From assembly GCF_027923385.1 (NCBI RefSeq), contig NZ_BSEC01000001.1:1252501-1316500 (forward strand): a stretch of 64,000 nt of DNA, in the 5' to 3' direction. A model generated the notes under the pieces. It saw only the letters and a program-made list of their open reading frames with translations, searched no databases and was not told where the DNA came from. This document shows, piece after piece, positions 61,991 to 64,000 of the stretch (positions are counted from its first letter, which is position 1; each line of letters begins with the position of its first letter). The position numbers and the translations under genes were made by a program. Source of the DNA: Methylocystis echinoides. GTDB lineage: Bacteria; Pseudomonadota; Alphaproteobacteria; Rhizobiales; Beijerinckiaceae.

Positions 61991-62677
61991 TCAGCTCCGC
62001 TTGCGGAAGGTGAAGCCCTGTCGGGGAACGGTCTCGATCGGGGCCTTTTGCTTTGTCTGGTCCTCGATCTCGCGGCGCAGCCTGGTGACGAACATGTCCA
62101 GCGCGCGACCGCTTTCGTCGGTTTCTTCAATGCCGATGACGCGACGCAATTCGTCGCGTTTCACGGCGGCGCCCGGCGAGCGCATGAGGCGCTTCATGAA
62201 ATCCGACTGCCGGACGCTGAGATTGATCTTCTGTCCCTCCGGCGAGAGGAGCGAACCTTCCTTGTCGTAGCGCCAGCCGGCGAGTTCGCCGCCCTGTTCG
62301 AGCGTGTCGCGCCGCAGCAGCGACTCGACCGCTGCCAGAAGCTCGGCCTGCGCCGTCGGCTTGACCATGTAAATGTCAGCGCCGTGGGTATAGCCTTCGA
62401 CGCGGTCGGCCATGGTGTCGCGGCCGGACAGGATGATGATCTTGGTGGGAGAGGTGTCGCGCAAATGGCGCACGACTGCGAAGCCGCTGTCATCGGGAAG
62501 GTTGATATCGATAATCGCAAGATCATATCGCTCCGCGATCTTCTCGCGGAACTCTGATGCATTGGCCAGCGCCGTGACCGCCCGCGCGGGCGACGACAGC
62601 GCATAGGCGAGGGTTTCCCTCAAATCCTCGTCGTCCTCGACGATCAGGATTTTCTTAAGCATAGCTGCGATGTTCAT
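61991..62677 (-). CDS. OmpR/PhoB-type response regulator (orphan)
   Basis: This 228-residue protein has a receiver domain (about 7-120) with acidic pocket IVEDDEDLR, phosphoacceptor aspartate in LAIIDINLP, TKIIILSGRD and the conserved lysine in YMVKPT. It has a C-terminal winged-helix DNA-binding domain (about 130-225) with LSVRQSDFMKRLM and VTRLRREIEDQTKQ. No histidine kinase gene is adjacent; the preceding 267-base gap leads to a divergent DUF1614 gene. The start may also be at 62662 (MLKKILIVEDD). It lies upstream of the multicopper oxidase gene in the same direction and could regulate it. Confidence 0.9.
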   Translation of the reverse strand: MNIAAMLKKILIVEDDEDLRETLAYALSSPARAVTALANASEFREKIAERYDLAIIDINLPDDSGFAVVRHLRDTSPTKIIILSGRDTMADRVEGYTHGADIYMVKPTAQAELLAAVESLLRRDTLEQGGELAGWRYDKEGSLLSPEGQKINLSVRQSDFMKRLMRSPGAAVKRDELRRVIGIEETDESGRALDMFVTRLRREIEDQTKQKAPIETVPRQGFTFRKRS

Positions 62678-62944
62678 TTTCTAGACAACGGCTTGGACGT
62701 GTTACGAAAACCAAACAGATTTGTCGCAGGCGACTAACAGCGGCGCTCGTAACGGCCTCCCAATGTGATTGTGTGGCATATTGCAAGGGCATTTGAAACA
62801 ATTATTCTTGGCCTCGGCTCTTGGACGTCACGCCGTCACGCGCCGGCAAGCCTGATCGTAACTTTTTGCAAACTCTCTGCGGCCCTGCTGGACGTTTGTG
62901 GGCAGCGCGCCATGTCCCTGTGATTGCGCCTCACGGGGAAGCTC

Positions 62945-63676
62945 ATGAACTATGGCGATGCACAATATCTGCCTGTCGCGCCGCCCTTCTTCATGTTTTT
63001 GGCCGGCCTCGTCGCCGTGCTGGCGTTGCTGATCCAGCTGCGCGTCCTGCAGTATGTTTATCTGCAGCTCGGCGTGAGCCCGGGAATGGCCCTGCTTCTG
63101 CTGATCGCCTCGCTTGTTGGAAGTTATGTAAATATCCCCATCGCCACACTATGGAGCGAGCCGGTCGTCGAGCCGGGCGAGGTCCTGTTCTTCGGGGTTC
63201 CCTACATGGTTCCGCGCCTGTCCGAGCCCGAGGTCATCCTCGCTGTGAACATGGGCGGCGCGGTCATTCCCACCGCGCTCTCCATCTATCTTCTGAGCAG
63301 GAATGCGCTCTGGCTCCGGGGCCTGATCGCGACGGCCTGCGTCGCGGTGATGTGTTACGCCTCGGCGCAGCCGGTGCGGGGCGTCGGAATCGCCTTGCCT
63401 ATTTTCGTCGCGCCTTTGGCGGCGACGCTCATCGCCCTGCTCATCTCATGGCGGCAGGCGGCGCCGCTCGCTTATGCGGGCGGAAGCCTCGGCGTGCTGC
63501 TGGGCGCCGACATCATGAATTTCGACAAGCTCAGGGGCCTCGGCACGCCGGTTCTGTCGATCGGCGGCGCGGGCACCTTTGACGGCATTTTCCTGACCGG
63601 CGTTCTGTCCGTCCTGCTGGCGAGCCTGATCGGCGGCCTGATGCAGCGATATCAGCAGAGCCCGCGCCTGTTGTAG
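62945..63676 (+). CDS. DUF1614 membrane protein
   Basis: This 243-residue protein has about seven predicted membrane helices. It carries the family motifs SLVGSYVNIPIATLWSEPV and VNMGGAVIPTALSIYLL, and later GVLLGADIMNFDKLRGLGTPVLSIGGAGTFDGIFL. These identify DUF1614, a membrane family of unknown function in bacteria and archaea; the conserved N, D and G residues within helices suggest transport or catalysis within the membrane. GGGGAA before the ATG supports the start at 62945. It is divergent from the response regulator gene. Confidence 0.88.
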   Translation: MNYGDAQYLPVAPPFFMFLAGLVAVLALLIQLRVLQYVYLQLGVSPGMALLLLIASLVGSYVNIPIATLWSEPVVEPGEVLFFGVPYMVPRLSEPEVILAVNMGGAVIPTALSIYLLSRNALWLRGLIATACVAVMCYASAQPVRGVGIALPIFVAPLAATLIALLISWRQAAPLAYAGGSLGVLLGADIMNFDKLRGLGTPVLSIGGAGTFDGIFLTGVLSVLLASLIGGLMQRYQQSPRLL

Positions 63677-63685
63677 GCGCGCGCG

Positions 63686-64000
63686 CTATCCCCCGGATTT
63701 GCCGCTGGCGTTGGCGAGCGCCGGCGCATCGCCCAGACCGTTCTTGATCTTGTCGAGGATCTTCGGCAGGTCGTCCGGGTCCGGGCCGAGGTCGCGCGCG
63801 TGATTCCACTGGAACTGCGCTTCGAGCTTGCGGCCGACGCGCCAGTAGGCGTCGCCCAGATGGTCATTGATGACAGGATCGGACGGCTTCAGATCGATGG
63901 CGCGTTCGAGCTCGCGCACGGCGTCATCATAGCGGCCGAGGCGATAATAGGCCCATCCAAGACTGTCGACGACGTAGCCGTCGCGCTGGCGCAGATCGAC
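63686..64000 (-). CDS. TPR-repeat protein, C-terminal part (5' end outside window)
   Basis: The last 104 or so residues of a tetratricopeptide protein are present. Two repeat units are visible, GYVVDSLGWAYYRLGRYDDAV and DPVINDHLGDAYWRVGRKLEA, then a Trp-His-containing helix (FQWNHARDLGPDPDDLP) and an unstructured tail ending GKSGG. Alphaproteobacterial proteins with this C-terminus are often large TPR lipoproteins of the outer membrane or cytoplasm. The gene reads off the window edge, so length, signal peptide and start are unknown. It converges on the DUF1614 gene nine bases away. Confidence 0.8.
   Translation of the reverse strand, partial: VDLRQRDGYVVDSLGWAYYRLGRYDDAVRELERAIDLKPSDPVINDHLGDAYWRVGRKLEAQFQWNHARDLGPDPDDLPKILDKIKNGLGDAPALANASGKSGG

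Noticed and set aside
54502..64000. Prophage or integrative element at tRNA-Ser
   Set aside because: No integrase, phage or conjugation gene and no evident repeat of the tRNA 3' end was found in the window; only the composition shift is noted.

Overview
The window is GC-rich chromosomal DNA from an alphaproteobacterium, most likely of the order Hyphomicrobiales (Rhizobiales). The evidence is the gene families present (EipB/DUF1849, DUF1192, DUF1217, DUF2244, Rsm22, YcjX, phasin, SleB-type hydrolase), the gltX-gltA order, and ribosome binding sites of the AGGAG type. Pyruvate phosphate dikinase, a propionyl-CoA carboxylase alpha subunit and a carbonic anhydrase/SulP pair would suit a methylotroph-like member such as Methylocystaceae, but nothing here proves that. 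No insertion sequence, prophage or CRISPR array is visible. Dispersed GC-rich palindromic repeats fill many intergenic gaps.

Layout. 0-5.6 kb: SMR transporter end, glycine amidinotransferase, rpmI-rplT behind a hairpin leader, a hydrolase, lpdA and a secreted peroxiredoxin. 5.8-9 kb: aspS, a HicA/HicB toxin-antitoxin pair, and DUF1192. 9-15.3 kb: ppdK, a cyclic-nucleotide-binding membrane protein, YjbQ, a SleB-type hydrolase, dodecin and phasin. 15.6-19.3 kb: a lower-GC block with a membrane-anchored SurA/EpsD-like protein, a VPEID-CTERM (exosortase-target) protein and a divergent AraC-family regulator. 19.5-23.2 kb: rplS, a small secreted protein, VOC protein, Rsm22-like methyltransferase and leuC. 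23.3-26.6 kb: an RpfF-like DSF synthase followed by a six-helix membrane GGDEF-EAL protein, apparently one operon. 26.6-28.6 kb: a multicopper-oxidase-fold protein that has lost copper ligands, and a MliC-domain protein. 28.7-33.3 kb: tRNA-Leu, tig, clpP, pccA. 33.3-39.4 kb: nth, DUF2244, gltX, gltA, ycjX. 39.4-45.8 kb: pabC-pabB, a YmdB-type phosphoesterase, a zinc peptidase, a hypothetical protein and nnr. 45.9-48.2 kb: beta-carbonic anhydrase plus SulP transporter. 48.3-54.4 kb: glycerophosphodiesterase, RidA, EipB, DUF1217, a CPBP protease, small secreted protein, and a GGCT-panC-acyP operon. 54.5-57 kb: tRNA-Ser and three lower-GC Tad-type pilus genes. 57.2-64 kb: fatty acid cis/trans isomerase, a complete multicopper oxidase, an orphan response regulator, DUF1614 and a TPR protein cut by the window end.

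The most notable items are: (1) a palindromic repeat element carried in frame inside the pabC coding sequence, with close relatives in intergenic gaps; (2) the rpfF-like gene paired with a membrane GGDEF-EAL protein, suggesting a fatty-acid-signal to c-di-GMP circuit; (3) the VPEID-CTERM cassette in a compositionally distinct block, with no exosortase in the window; (4) a cupredoxin protein lacking the type 1 copper cysteine.
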